Assembly (NCBI RefSeq): GCF_037975245.1
Contig: NC_092575.1
Span: 8,836,001-8,900,000, forward strand
Reading direction: 5' to 3'
Source of the DNA: Apostichopus japonicus
Lineage: Eukaryota > Echinodermata > Holothuroidea > Aspidochirotida > Stichopodidae
DNA: 64,000 nt
Positions 1-15,175 of this stretch are shown here, piece after piece. How positions within the stretch are numbered: the stretch's first letter is position 1; each line of letters starts with the position of its first letter. The position numbers and the translations under genes were made by a program. The notes under the pieces are model-generated. The model saw only the letters and a list, made by a program, of their open reading frames with translations, made no database searches and was not told the origin of the DNA.

Positions 1-2280
1 ATGTGCGGTACCGATAAATCGAATGTGCGTTGCCGATAGATCGAAAGTGCGGTACCGATCAATCGAATGTGCGGTACCGATCAATCGAATGTGCGTTACC
101 GATTAATAGGATGTGCGGTGCCGATAAATCGAATGTGCGGTTCCAATTAATCGAATGGCCGGTACCGATTAATAGAATTTGCGGTACCGATAATTCGATT
201 GTTCGGTAGCTATTAATCTAATATGCGGTACCGATCAATCGAATGTGCGCTACCAATTAATGGATTTTGCTGTACCGATCAATCGAATGTGCGTTACCAA
301 TTAATGGATTGTGCTGTACCGATCAATCGATTGTGCGCTACCGATTAATCGAATATGTGTTACCTATCAATCGAATGTGCGGTACCTATAAATGAAATGT
401 GCGGCATCGATCAATCGAATCTGCGGTACCGATAAATCGAATGTGCGGTACCGATCAATCGAATGTGCGGAACCGATCAATCGAATGTGGGTTGCCGATA
501 AATCGAATGTGCGGTACCGATAAATCGAATGTGCAGTACCGATTAATCGAATGTGCGGTACCTATTAATCGATTGTGCGGTGCCGATCAATCGAATGTAC
601 GGTTCCAATAAACCGAATGTGCGTTACATTTAAATAGAATGTGCGGTACCGAAAAATCGAATGTGCGGTACCGATTAATCGAATGTGCCGTACCGATCAA
701 TCGAATGTGCGTTATTTATTAATGGATTGTGCTGTACCGATCAATCGATTGTGCGCTAACGATCTATCGAATGTGTGGTACCTATTAATCGAATTTGCGA
801 TACCGATAAATCGAATGGCAGTATCGATCAATCGAATGTGCGGTACCGATAAATCGAATGTGCGGTACCGATCAATCGAATGTGTGGTACCGATAAATCG
901 AATGTGCGTTGCCGATCAATGGAATGTCCGAATGATCAATCGAATGTGCGGTACCGATCAATCGAATGTGCGTTACCGATCAATCGAATTTGCGTTACCG
1001 ATTAATCGAAAGTGCGCTACCGATCAATCGAATGTGTGGTCCCTATCAATCGAATGTGCGGTACCGATTAATCGAATATGCGGCATCGATCAATCGAATG
1101 TGCGGTACCGATTAATCGAATGTACGGTACCGATCAATCGAATGTGCGGTACCGATAAGTCGAATGTGCGTTACCGATCAATCGAATGTGCGTTACCGAT
1201 CAATCCAATGTGTTGTTCCTATTAATCGAATTTGCGGTACCGATAAATCGAATGTGCAATACCGATCAATCGAATGTGCTGTACCGATCAATCGAATGTG
1301 CGTTACCGATCAATCGAATTTGCGTTACCGATTAATCGAAAGTGCGGTACCGATCAATCGAATGTGCGATACCGATCAAGCGAATGTGCGTTGCCGGTCA
1401 ATAGAATGAGCGTTGCCGATCAATCGAATGTGCAGTACCGATAAATGGAATGTGCGGTACCGATAAATTGAATGTACGTTGCCGATAAATCGAATGTGCG
1501 GTACCGATAAATCGAATGTGCGTTACCAATTTTTCGATTGTTCTGTACCGATAAATCGATTGTGCGCTACCGATCAATCGAATGTGTGGTCCCTATCAAT
1601 CGAATGTGCGGTACCGATTAATCGAATATGCGGCATCGATCAATCGAATGTGCGGTACCGATTAATCGAATGTACGGTACCGATCAATCGAATGTGCGGT
1701 ACCGATAAGTCGAATGTGCGTTACCGATCAATCGAATGTGCGTTACCGATCAATCCAATGTGTTGTTCCTATTAATCGAATTTGCGGTACCGATAAATCG
1801 AATGTGCAATACCGATCAATCGAATGTGCTGTACCGATCAATCGAATGTGCGGTACCGATAAATCGAATGTGCATTGCCGATAAATAGAATGTTCGTTAC
1901 CGATCAATCGAATGTGCGGTACCGATTAATCGAATGCGCGGTACCGATCAATCGTATGTACGGTTCCAATAAATCGAATGTGCGGTACATTTAAATAGAA
2001 TTTGCGGTACCGAAAAATCGAATGTGCGGTACCGATAAATGGAATGTGCCGTACCGATCAATCGAATGTGCGGTACCGATAAATCGAATATGCGTTGCCG
2101 ATAAATCGATAGTGCGGTACCGATCAATCGAATGTGCGGTACCGATCAAGCGAATGTGCGTTGCCGGTCAATAGAATGTGCGTTGAAGATCAATCGAATG
2201 TGCGGTACTGATAAATCAAATGTGCGGTACCGATCAATCGAATGTACGGTACCGAACAATCGAATGTGCGGTTCCAATAA
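1..2280. repeat. Segmental duplication block 1, first copy
   Basis: This matches 5,023-7,302 at a constant shift of 5,022 bp from the first base of the window, so the duplication extends left beyond the window. Only scattered differences were seen, for example GATTAATCG near 341-350 where the second copy has GATCCATCG. Similarity stops near 2,280, where this copy continues with 16 extra monomers (352 bp) that the second copy lacks. Parts of the block recur again from 17,466 (shift 12,445 from the second copy). Confidence 0.9.
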
Positions 2281-4918
2281 ATCGAATGTGCGGTACATTT
2301 AAAAAGAATTTGCGGTACCGATCAATCGAATCTGCGGTACCGATAAATCGAATATGCGTTGCCGATAAATCGATAGTGCGGTACCGATCAATCGAATGTG
2401 CGGTACCGATCAAGCGAATGTGCGTTGCCGGTCAATAGAATGTGCGTTGAAGATCAATCGAATATGCGGTACTGATAAATCGAATGTGCTGTACCGATCA
2501 ATCGAATGTACGGTACCGAACAATCGAATGTGCGTTATTTATTAATGGATTGTGTTGTACCGATCAATCGATTGTGCGGTACCGATTAATAGGATGTGCG
2601 GTACCGATCAATCGAATGTGCGGTTCCATTAAATCGAATGTGCGATACGGATAAATCGAATGTACGTTGCCGATAAATCGAATGTGCGGTACCGATCAAT
2701 CGAATGTGCGTTACCAATTCTTCGATTGTTCTGTACCGATAAATCGATTGTGCGCTACCGATCAGTCGAATGTGTGGTACTTATCAATCGAATGTGCGGT
2801 ACCGATAAATCGAATGTGCGGCATCGATCAATCGAATGTGCGGTACCGATAAATCGAATGTGCGGTACCGATCAATCGAATGTGCGGTACCGATAAATCG
2901 AATGTGCGTTGCAGATAAATCGAATGTGCGTTACCGATCAAACGAATGTGTGGTACCTATTAATCGAATTTGCGATACCGATAAATCGAATGGCATTACC
3001 GATCAATCGAATATGCGGTACCGATAAATCGATTGTTAGGTACCGATCAATAGAACGTTCGTTGCCGATAAATAGAATAAGCGGTACCGATCAATCGAAT
3101 GTGCGTTACCAATTAATGGATTGTGTTGTACCGATCAATCGATTGTGCGGTACCGATCAATCGAATGTGTGGTACCTATCAATCGAATGTGCGGTACCGA
3201 TAAATCAAATGTGCGGTATCGATTAATCGAATGTGCGGTACCTATAAATCAAATTTGCGATATCGATCAATCGAATGTGCGGTACCGATAAATCGAATGT
3301 GCGGTACATTTACATAGAATTTGCGTTACCGATCAATCGCATGTGCATTGATCAATCGAATGTGCGGTACCGATTAATCGAATGTGCGGTACCGAAAATC
3401 AATTGTGCGGTATCGATCAATCGAATGTGCGGTACCGATCAATCGCATGTGCCGTACCGATAAATTGAATGTGCGTTACCGATAAATCGAATGTGCAGTA
3501 AATTTAAATAGAATATGCGGTACCCATTAATGGAATGTGCGGTACCGATAAATCATATATGCGGTACCGATTTATTGAATGTGCGGTATCGACCAATCGA
3601 ATGTTCGTTGCCGATAAATAGAATATGCGGTACAGATCAAACGAATGTGCGTTACCAATTAATGGATTGTGCTTTACCGATCAATCGATCGTGCGCTACC
3701 GATCAATCGAATGTGTGGTACCTTTCAATCGAATGTGCGGTACATTAAAATAGAATGTGCGATACCGATAAATCGAATGTGCGGTACCGATCAATCGAAT
3801 GTGCGGTACCGATCAATCGAATGTGCGGTAACGATAAATCAAATGTGCGTTGCCGATAAACCGAATGTGCGGTACATTAAAATAGAATGTGCGGTACCGA
3901 TAAATCGAATGTGCGTTACCGATCAATCGAATGTGCGATTGGTCAATCGAATGTGCCTTACCGATTAATCGAATGTGCGGTACCGATATATTGAATGTGC
4001 GGTATCGATCAATCGAATATGCAGTACCGATAAATAGAATGTGCGTTGCCGAAAAACCGAATGTGCGATAAATTTAAATAGAATTTGCGATACCGATAAA
4101 TCGAATGTGCGGTACCGATCAATAGAATATGCGGTACCGATAAATCGAATGTGCGTTGCCGATAAATCGAATGTGCGTTACCGATCAATCGAATGTGCAT
4201 TGATCAATCGAATGTGCGGTACCGATTAATTGAATGTGCGGTACCGATATATCGAATGTGCGTTACCGATCAATCGAATGTGCGATTGATCAATCGAATG
4301 TGCGGTACCGATTAATCGAATGTGCGGTACCGATTAATCGAATGTGCGGTACCGATCAATCGAATGTGCGGTTCCAATAAATCGAATGTGCGGTACATTT
4401 ACATAGAATGTGCGCTACTGATCAATCGAATGTGCGGTACGGATATATCAAATGTGCGTTACCGATAAATCAAATACGCGGTACCGATTTATTGAATGTG
4501 CGGTATCGATCAATCGAATATGCAGTACCGATAAATCGAATGTGCGTTACCGATCAATCTAATGTGCGTTTCCGATCAATCGAATATGCGGTACCGATCA
4601 GTCGAATATGCGGTACCGATCAATTGAATGTGCGGTACCGATTAATAGAATTTGCAGTACCGATAAATCGATTGTTCGGTACCTATTAATCGAATTTGCG
4701 GTACCGATCAGTCGAATATGCGGTACCGATCAATTGAATGTGCGGTACCGATTAATAGAATTTGCAGTACCGATAAATCGATTGTTCGGTACCTATTAAT
4801 CGAATTTGCGGTACCGATAAATCGAATGTGCAGTACCGATCAATCGAATGTGCGGTACCGATCAATCGAATGTGCGGTACCGATAAATCGAATGTGCCCC
4901 CCGATCAATCGAATGTAC
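2275..4918. repeat. Segmental duplication block 2, copy 1
   Basis: This 2.64-kb segment recurs at 8,111-10,754 (shift 5,836) and at 14,544-17,187 (a further 6,433). A good landmark is the aberrant 21-bp monomer with a run of six C at 4,897-4,902, found again at 10,733-10,738 and 17,166-17,171. An internal 110-bp (five-monomer) duplication sits at about 4,580-4,800. Just after the C-run monomer this copy lacks 176 bp (8 monomers) that are present after the third copy. Confidence 0.9.
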
Positions 4919-5022
4919 GGTTCCAATAAATCGAATGTGCGGTACATTTAAATAGAATGTGCGGTACCGAAAAATCGAATGTGCGGTACCGATAAATCGA
5001 ATGTGCCGTACCGATCAAGCGA

Positions 5023-7302
5023 ATGTGCGGTACCGATAAATCGAATGTGCGTTGCCGATAGATCGAAAGTGCGGTACCGATCAATCGAATGTGCGGTACC
5101 GATCAATCGAATGTGCGTTACCGATTAATAGGATGTGCGGTGCCGATAAATCGAATGTGCGGTTCCAATTAATCGAATGGCCGGTACCGATTAATAGAAT
5201 TTGCGGTACCGATAATTCGATTGTTCGGTAGCTATTAATCTAATATGCGGTACCGATCAATCGAATGTGCGCTACCAATTAATGGATTTTGCTGTACCGA
5301 TCAATCGAATGTGCGTTACCAATTAATGGATTGTGCTGTACCGATCAATCGATTGTGCGCTACCGATCCATCGAATATGTGTTACCTATCAATCGAATGT
5401 GCGGTACCTATAAATGAAATGTGCGGCATCGATCAATCGAATCTGCGGTACCGATAAATCGAATGTGCGGTACCGATCAATCGAATGTGCGGAACCGATC
5501 AATCGAATGTGGGTTGCCGATAAATCGAATGTGCGGTACCGATAAATCGAATGTGCAGTACCGATTAATCGAATGTGCGGTACCTATTAATCGATTGTGC
5601 GGTGCCGATCAATCGAATGTACGGTTCCAATAAACCGAATGTGCGTTACATTTAAATAGAATGTGCGGTACCGAAAAATCGAATGTGCGGTACCGATTAA
5701 TCGAATGTGCCGTACCGATCAATCGAATGTGCGTTATTTATTAATGGATTGTGCTGTACCGATCAATCGATTGTGCGCTAACGATCTATCGAATGTGTGG
5801 TACCTATTAATCGAATTTGCGATACCGATAAATCGAATGGCAGTATCGATCAATCGAATGTGCGGTACCGATAAATCGAATGTGCGGTACCGATCAATCG
5901 AATGTGTGGTACCGATAAATCGAATGTGCGTTGCCGATCAATGGAATGTCCGAATGATCAATCGAATGTGCGGTACCGATCAATCGAATGTGCGTTACCG
6001 ATCAATCGAATTTGCGTTACCGATCAATCGAAAGTGCGCTACCGATCAATCGAATGTGTGGTCCCTATCAATCGAATGTGCGGTACCGATTAATCGAATA
6101 TGCGGCATCGATCAATCGAATGTGCGGTACCGATTAATCGAATGTACGGTACCGATCAATCGAATGTGCGGTACCGATAAGTCGAATGTGCGTTACCGAT
6201 CAATCGAATGTGCGTTACCGATCAATCCAATGTGTTGTTCCTATTAATCGAATTTGCGGTACCGATAAATCGAATGTGCAATACCGATCAATCGAATGTG
6301 CTGTACCGATCAATCGAATGTGCGTTACCGATCAATCGAATTTGCGTTACCGATTAATCGAAAGTGCGGTACCGATCAATCGAATGTGCGATACCGATCA
6401 AGCGAATGTGCGTTGCCGGTCAATAGAATGAGCGTTGCCGATCAATCGAATGTGCAGTACCGATAAATGGAATGTGCGGTACCGATAAATTGAATGTACG
6501 TTGCCGATAAATCGAATGTGCGGTACCGATAAATCGAATGTGCGTTACCAATTTTTCGATTGTTCTGTACCGATAAATCGATTGTGCGCTACCGATCAAT
6601 CGAATGTGTGGTCCCTATCAATCGAATGTGCGGTACCGATTAATCGAATATGCGGCATCGATCAATCGAATGTGCGGTACCGATTAATCGAATGTACGGT
6701 ACCGATCAATCGAATGTGCGGTACCGATAAGTCGAATGTGCGTTACCGATCAATCGAATGTGCGTTACCGATCAATCCAATGTGTTGTTCCTATTAATCG
6801 AATTTGCGGTACCGATAAATCGAATGTGCAATACCGATCAATCGAATGTGCTGTACCGATCAATCGAATGTGCGGTACCGATAAATCGAATGTGCATTGC
6901 CGATAAATAGAATGTTCGTTACCGATCAATCGAATGTGCGGTACCGATTAATCGAATGCGCGGTACCGATCAATCGTATGTACGGTTCCAATAAATCGAA
7001 TGTGCGGTACATTTAAATAGAATTTGCGGTACCGAAAAATCGAATGTGCGGTACCGATAAATGGAATGTGCCGTACCGATCAATCGAATGTGCGGTACCG
7101 ATAAATCGAATATGCGTTGCCGATAAATCGATAGTGCGGTACCGATCAATCGAATGTGCGGTACCGATCAAGCGAATGTGCGTTGCCGGTCAATAGAATG
7201 TGCGTTGAAGATCAATCGAATGTGCGGTACTGATAAATCAAATGTGCGGTACCGATCAATCGAATGTACGGTACCGAACAATCGAATGTGCGGTTCCAAT
7301 AA
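5023..7302. repeat. Segmental duplication block 1, second copy
   Basis: Second copy of block 1 (shift 5,022 bp). It resumes alignment with 2,642 onward at a shift of 4,670 bp. The change of 352 bp equals exactly 16 monomers, which points to an in-register exchange rather than random deletion. Confidence 0.9.
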
Positions 7303-8743
7303 AGCGAATGTGCTATACGGATAAATCGAATGTACGTTGCCGATAAATCGAATGTGCGGTACCGATCAATCGAATGTGCGTTACCAATTCTTCGATTGTT
7401 CTGTACCGAAAAATCGATTGTGCGCTACCGATCAGTCGAATGTGTGGTACCTATCAATCGAATGTGCGGTACCGATAAATCGAATGTGCGGCATCGATCA
7501 ATCGAATGTGCGGTACCGATCAATCGAATGTGCGGTACCGATCAATCGAATGTGCGGTACCGATAAATCGAATGTGCGTTGCCGATAAATCGAATGTGCG
7601 TTACCGATCAAACGAATGTGCGGTGCCGATCAATCGAATGTGTGGTTCCGATAAATCGAATGTGCGTTACCAATTTTTCGATTGTTCTGTACCGATAAAT
7701 CGATTGTGCGCTACCGATCAATCGAATGTGTGGTCCATGTCAATCGAATGTGCGGTACCGATAAATCAAATGTGCGGCATCGATCAATCGAATGTGCGGT
7801 ACCGATTAATCGAATGTACGGTACCGATCAATCGAATGTGCGGTACCGATAAGTCGAATGTGCGTTACCGATCAATCGAATGTGCGTTACCGATCAATCC
7901 AATGTGTTGTTCCTATCAATCGAATTTGCGGTACCGATAAATCGAATGTGCAATACCGATCAATCGAATGTGCGGTACCGATCAATCGAATGTGCGGTAC
8001 CGATAAATCGAATGTGCATTGCCGATAAATAGAATGTTCGTTACCGAACAATCGAATGTGCGGTACCGATTAATCGAATGCGCGGTACCGATCAATCGTA
8101 TGTACGGTTCCAATAAATCGAATGTGCGGTACATTTAAAAAGAATTTGCGGTACCGATCAATAGAATCTGCGGTACCGATAAATCGAATATGCGTTGCCG
8201 ATAAATCGATAGTGCGGTACCGATCAATCGAATGTGCGGTACCGATCAAGCGAATGTGCGTTGCCGGTCAATAGAATGTGCGTTGAAGATCAATCGAATA
8301 TGCGGTACTGATAAATCGAATGTGCTGTACCGATCAATCGAATGTACGGTACCGATCAATCGAATGTGCGTTATTTATTAATGGATTGTGTTGTACCGAT
8401 CAATCGATTGTGCGGTACCGATTAATAGGATGTGCGGTACCGATCAATCGAATGTGCGGTTCCATTAAATCGAATGTGCGATACGGATAAATCGAATGTA
8501 CGTTGCCGATAAATCGAATCTGCGGTACCGATCAATCGAATGTGCGTTACCAATTCTTCGATTGTTCTGTACCGATAAATCGATTGTGCGCTACCGATCA
8601 GTCGAATGTGTGGTACTTATCAATCGAATGTGCGGTACCGATAAATCGAATGTGCGGCATCGATCAATCGAATGTGCGGTACCGATAAATCGAATGTGCG
8701 GTACCGATCAATCGAATGTGCGGTACCGATAAATCGAATGTGC
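6330..8743. repeat. Segmental duplication block 3, copy 1
   Basis: This 2.41-kb segment recurs at 10,915-13,328 with a constant shift of 4,585 bp. It includes the TTACCAATTTTTCGATTG and TTACCAATTCTTCGATTG landmark monomers. Similarity ends where this copy reads GCGTTGCAGATAAATCG and the other reads GCATTGCCGATAAATAG. Confidence 0.88.
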
Positions 8744-10928
8744 GTTGCAGATAAATCGAATGTGCGTTACCGATCAAACGAATGTGTGGTACCTATTAAT
8801 CGAATTTGCGATACCGATAAATCGAATGGCATTACCGATCAATCGAATATGCGGTACCGATAAATCGATTGTTAGGTACCGATCAATAGAACGTTCGTTG
8901 CCGATAAATAGAATAAGCGGTACCGATCAATCGAATGTGCGTTACCAATTAATGGATTGTGTTGTACCGATCAATCGATTGTGCGGTACCGATCAATCGA
9001 ATGTGTGGTACCTATCAATCGAATGTGCGGTACCAATAAATCAAATGTGCGGTATCGATTAATCGAATGTGCGGTACCTATAAATCAAATTTGCGATATC
9101 GATCAATCGAATGTGCGGTACCGATAAATCGAATGTGCGGTACATTTACATAGAATTTGCGTTACCGATCAATCGCATGTGCATTGATCAATCGAATGTG
9201 CGGTACCGATTAATCGAATGTGCGGTACCGAAAATCAATTGTGCGGTATCGATCAATCGAATGTGCGGTACCGATCAATCGCATGTGCCGTACCGATAAA
9301 TTGAATGTGCGTTACCGATAAATCGAATGTGCAGTAAATTTAAATAGAATATGCGGTACCCATTAATGGAATGTGCGGTACCGATAAATCATATATGCGG
9401 TACCGATTTATTGAATGTGCGGTATCGACCAATCGAATGTTCGTTGCCGATAAATAGAATATGCGGTACAGATCAAACGAATGTGCGTTACCAATTAATG
9501 GATTGTGCTTTACCGATCAATCGATCGTGCGCTACCGATCAATCGAATGTGTGGTACCTTTCAATCGAATGTGCGGTACATTAAAATAGAATGTGCGATA
9601 CCGATAAATCGAATGTGCGGTACCGATCAATCGAATGTGCGGTACCGATCAATCGAATGTGCGGTAACGATAAATCGAATGTGCGTTGCCGATAAACCGA
9701 ATGTGCGGTACATTAAAATAGAATGTGCGGTACCGATAAATCGAATGTGCGTTACCGATCAATCGAATGTGCGATTGGTCAATCGAATGTGCCTTACCGA
9801 TTAATCGAATGTGCGGTACCGATATATTGAATGTGCGGTATCGATCAATCGAATATGCAGTACCGATAAATAGAATGTGCGTTGCCGAAAAACCGAATGT
9901 GCGATAAATTTAAATAGAATTTGCGATACCGATAAATCGAATGTGCGGTACCGATCAATAGAATATGCGGTACCGATAAATCGAATGTGCGTTGCCGATA
10001 AATCGAATGTGCGTTACCGATCAATCGAATGTGCATTGATCAATCGAATGTGCGGTACCGATTAATTGAATGTGCGGTACCGATATATCGAATGTGCGTT
10101 ACCGATCAATCGAATGTGCGATTGATCAATCGAATGTGCGGTACCGATTAATCGAATGTGCGGTACCGATTAATCGAATGTGCGGTACCGATCAATCGAA
10201 TGTGCGGTTCCAATAAATCGAATGTGCGGTACATTTACATAGAATGTGCGCTACTGATCAATCGAATGTGCGGTACGGATATATCAAATGTGCGTTACCG
10301 ATAAATCAAATACGCGGTACCGATTTATTGAATGTGCGGTATCGATCAATCGAATATGCAGTACCGATAAATCGAATGTGCGTTACCGATCAATCTAATG
10401 TGCGTTTCCGATCAATCGAATATGCGGTACCGATCAGTCCAATATGCGGTACCGATAAATTGAATGTGCGGTACCGATTAATAGAATTTGCAGTACCGAT
10501 AAATCGATTGTTCGGTACCTATTAATCGAATTTGCGGTACCGATCAGTCGAATATGCGGTACCGATCAATTGAATGTGCGGTACCGATTAATAGAATTTG
10601 CAGTACCGATAAATCGATTGTTCGGTACCTATTAATCGAATTTGCGGTACCGATAAATCGAATGTGCAGTACCGATCAATCGAATGTGCGGTACCGATCA
10701 ATCGAATGTGCGGTACCGATAAATCGAATGTGCCCCCCGATCAATCGAATGTGCGGTACCTATTAATCGAATATGCGCTACCGATCAATCGAATGTGCGT
10801 TACCGATCAATCCAATGTGTGGTTCCTATTAATGGAATTTGCGGTACCGATCAATCGAATGTGCAGTACCGATCAATCGAATGTGCGGTACCGATTAATG
10901 GAATGTGCGGTACCGATCAATCGAATTT
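8111..10928. repeat. Segmental duplication block 2, copy 2
   Basis: Second copy of block 2. It matches 2,275-4,918 at +5,836 as far as 10,754, and matches 14,544-17,361 at +6,433 to its full length. After the C-run monomer it continues with monomers TACCTATTAATCG and GATCAATCC that the first copy does not have. Confidence 0.88.
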
Positions 10929-11479
10929 GCGTTACCGATTAATCGAAAGTGCGGTACCGATCAATCGAATGTGCGATACCGATCAAGCGAATGTGCGTTG
11001 CCGGTCAATAGAATGAGCGTTGCCGATCAATCGAATGTGCAGTACCGATAAATGGAATGTGCGGTACCGATAAATTGAATGTACGTTGCCGATAAATCGA
11101 ATGTGCGGTACCGATAAATCGAATGTGCGTTACCAATTTTTCGATTGTTCTGTACCGATAAATCGATTGTGCGCTACCGATCAATCGAATGTGTGGTCCC
11201 TATCAATCGAATGTGCGGTACCGATTAATCGAATATGCGGCATCGATCAATCGAATGTGCGGTACCGATTAATCGAATGTACGGTACCGATCAATCGAAT
11301 GTGCGGTACCGATAAGTCGAATGTGCGTTACCGATCAATCGAATGTGCGTTACCGATCAATCCAATGTGTTGTTCCTATTAATCGAATTTGCGGTACCGA
11401 TAAATCGAATGTGCAATACCGATCAATCGAATGTGCTGTACCGATCAATCGAATGTGCGGTACCGATAAATCGAATGTG

Positions 11480-13327
11480 CATTGCCGATAAATAGAATGT
11501 TCGTTACCGATCAATCGAATGTGCGGTACCGATTAATCGAATGCGCGGTACCGATCAATCGTATGTACGGTTCCAATAAATCGAATGTGCGGTACATTTA
11601 AATAGAATTTGCGGTACCGAAAAATCGAATGTGCGGTACCGATAAATGGAATGTGCCGTACCGATCAATCGAATGTGCGGTACCGATAAATCGAATATGC
11701 GTTGCCGATAAATCGATAGTGCGGTACCGATCAATCGAATGTGCGGTACCGATCAAGCGAATGTGCGTTGCCGGTCAATAGAATGTGCGTTGAAGATCAA
11801 TCGAATGTGCGGTACTGATAAATCAAATGTGCGGTACCGATCAATCGAATGTACGGTACCGAACAATCGAATGTGCGGTTCCAATAAAGCGAATGTGCTA
11901 TACGGATAAATCGAATGTACGTTGCCGATAAATCGAATGTGCGGTACCGATCAATCGAATGTGCGTTACCAATTCTTCGATTGTTCTGTACCGAAAAATC
12001 GATTGTGCGCTACCGATCAGTCGAATGTGTGGTACCTATCAATCGAATGTGCGGTACCGATAAATCGAATGTGCGGCATCGATCAATCGAATGTGCGGTA
12101 CCGATCAATCGAATGTGCGGTACCGATCAATCGAATGTGCGGTACCGATAAATCGAATGTGCGTTGCCGATAAATCGAATGTGCGTTACCGATCAAACGA
12201 ATGTGCGGTGCCGATCAATCGAATGTGTGGTTCCGATAAATCGAATGTGCGTTACCAATTTTTCGATTGTTCTGTACCGATAAATCGATTGTGCGCTACC
12301 GATCAATCGAATGTGTGGTCCATGTCAATCGAATGTGCGGTACCGATAAATCAAATGTGCGGCATCGATCAATCGAATGTGCGGTACCGATTAATCGAAT
12401 GTACGGTACCGATCAATCGAATGTGCGGTACCGATAAGTCGAATGTGCGTTACCGATCAATCGAATGTGCGTTACCGATCAATCCAATGTGTTGTTCCTA
12501 TCAATCGAATTTGCGGTACCGATAAATCGAATGTGCAATACCGATCAATCGAATGTGCGGTACCGATCAATCGAATGTGCGGTACCGATAAATCGAATGT
12601 GCATTGCCGATAAATAGAATGTTCGTTACCGAACAATCGAATGTGCGGTACCGATTAATCGAATGCGCGGTACCGATCAATCGTATGTACGGTTCCAATA
12701 AATCGAATGTGCGGTACATTTAAAAAGAATTTGCGGTACCGATCAATCGAATCTGCGGTACCGATAAATCGAATATGCGTTGCCGATAAATCGATAGTGC
12801 GGTACCGATCAATCGAATGTGCGGTACCGATCAAGCGAATGTGCGTTGCCGGTCAATAGAATGTGCGTTGAAGATCAATCGAATATGCGGTACTGATAAA
12901 TCGAATGTGCTGTACCGATCAATCGAATGTACGGTACCGATCAATCGAATGTGCGTTATTTATTAATGGATTGTGTTGTACCGATCAATCGATTGTGCGG
13001 TACCGATTAATAGGATGTGCGGTACCGATCAATCGAATGTGCGGTTCCATTAAATCGAATGTGCGATACGGATAAATCGAATGTACGTTGCCGATAAATC
13101 GAATCTGCGGTACCGATCAATCGAATGTGCGTTACCAATTCTTCGATTGTTCTGTACCGATAAATCGATTGTGCGCTACCGATCAGTCGAATGTGTGGTA
13201 CTTATCAATCGAATGTGCGGTACCGATAAATCGAATGTGCGGCATCGATCAATCGAATGTGCGGTACCGATAAATCGAATGTGCGGTACCGATCAATCGA
13301 ATGTGCGGTACCGATAAATCGAATGTG
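11480..13327. repeat. 1,848-bp tandem duplication, left unit
   Basis: This unit is 1,848 bp, exactly 84 x 22 bp, and is directly followed by a near-identical second unit at 13,328-15,175. Both start at GCATTGCCGATAAATAG. I found only isolated substitutions between them, for example TGCCGATAAATCGATAG near 11,704 against TGCCGAAAAATCGATAG near 13,552. The very low divergence marks one of the most recent expansion events in the window. Confidence 0.9.
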
Positions 13328-15175
13328 CATTGCCGATAAATAGAATGTTCGTTACCGATCAATCGAATGTGCGGTACCGATTAATCGAATGCGCGGTACC
13401 GATCAATCGTATGTACGGTTCCAATAAATCGAATGTGCGGTACATTTAAATAGAATTTGCGGTACCGAAAAATCGAATGTGCGGTACCGATAAATGGAAT
13501 GTGCCGTACCGATCAATCGAATGTGCGGTACCGATAAATCGAATATGCGTTGCCGAAAAATCGATAGTGCGGTACCGATCAATCGAATGTGCGGTACCGA
13601 TCAAGCGAATGTGCGTTGCCGGTCAATAGAATGTGCGTTGAAGATCAATCGAATGTGCGGTACTGATAAATCAAATGTGCGGTACCGATCAATCGAATGT
13701 ACGGTACCGAACAATCGAATGTGCGGTTCCAATAAAGCGAATGTGCTATACGGATAAATCGAATGTACGTTGCCGATAAATCGAATGTGCGGTACCGATC
13801 AATCGAATGTGCGTTACCAATTCTTCGATTGTTCTGTACCGAAAAATCGATTGTGCGCTACCGATCAGTCGAATGTGTGGTACCTATCAATCGAATGTGC
13901 GGTACCGATAAATCGAATGTGCGGCATCGATCAATCGAATGTGCGGTACCGATCAATCGAATGTGCGGTACCGATCAATCGAATGTGCGGTACCGATAAA
14001 TCGAATGTGCGTTGCCGATAAATCGAATGTGCGTTACCGATCAAACGAATGTGCGGTGCCGATCAATCGAATGTGTGGTTCCGATAAATCGAATGTGCGT
14101 TACCAATTTTTCGATTGTTCTGTACCGATAAATCGATTGTGCGCTACCGATCAATCGAATGTGTGGTCCATGTCAATCGAATGTGCGGTACCGATAAATC
14201 AAATGTGCGGCATCGATCAATCGAATGTGCGGTACCGATTAATCGAATGTACGGTACCGATCAATCGAATGTGCGGTACCGATAAGTCGAATGTGCGTTA
14301 CCGATCAATCGAATGTGCGTTACCGATCAATCCAATGTGTTGTTCCTATCAATCGAATTTGCGGTACCGATAAATCGAATGTGCAATACCGATCAATCGA
14401 ATGTGCGGTACCGATCAATCGAATGTGCGGTACCGATAAATCGAATGTGCATTGCCGATAAATAGAATGTTCGTTACCGAACAATCGAATGTGCGGTACC
14501 GATTAATCGAATGCGCGGTACCGATCAATCGTATGTACGGTTCCAATAAATCGAATGTGCGGTACATTTAAAAAGAATTTGCGGTACCGATCAATCGAAT
14601 CTGCGGTACCGATAAATCGAATATGCGTTGCCGATAAATCGATAGTGCGGTACCGATCAATCGAATGTGCGGTACCGATCAAGCGAATGTGCGTTGCCGG
14701 TCAATAGAATGTGCGTTGAAGATCAATCGAATATGCGGTACTGGTAAATCGAATGTGCTGTACCGATCAATCGAATGTACGGTACCGATCAATCGAATGT
14801 GCGTTATTTATTAATGGATTGTGTTGTACCGATCAATCGATTGTGCGGTACCGATTAATAGGATGTGCGGTACCGATCAATCGAATGTGCGGTTCCATTA
14901 AATCGAATGTGCGATACGGATAAATCGAATGTACGTTGCCGATAAATCGAATCTGCGGTACCGATCAATCGAATGTGCGTTACCAATTCTTCGATTGTTC
15001 TGTACCGATAAATCGATTGTGCGCTACCGATCAGTCGAATGTGTGGTACTTATCAATCGAATGTGCGGTACCGATAAATCGAATGTGCGGCATCGATCAA
15101 TCGAATGTGCGGTACCGATAAATCGAATGTGCGGTACCGATCAATCGAATGTGCGGTACCGATAAATCGAATGTG
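13328..15175. repeat. 1,848-bp tandem duplication, right unit
   Basis: Second unit of the 84-monomer tandem duplication, in the same orientation and directly abutting the first. One private substitution is ACTGGTAAATCG near 14,742, where the left unit has ACTGATAAATCG. Confidence 0.9.

Noticed and set aside
4009-4200. Minus-strand open frames in the array (also near 9.9, 16.3, 21.1, 22.3, 23.7, 31.5 and 33.1 kb)
   Set aside because: They occur only where GATAAATCG-type monomers happen to remove the TGA that the common monomer carries on that strand. They repeat with the duplicated blocks and show no independent conservation.
4897-4902. Six-C run as a sequencing error
   Set aside because: The same aberrant monomer is present at 10,733 and 17,166 at the expected shifts, so it is an inherited landmark of the duplicated block.
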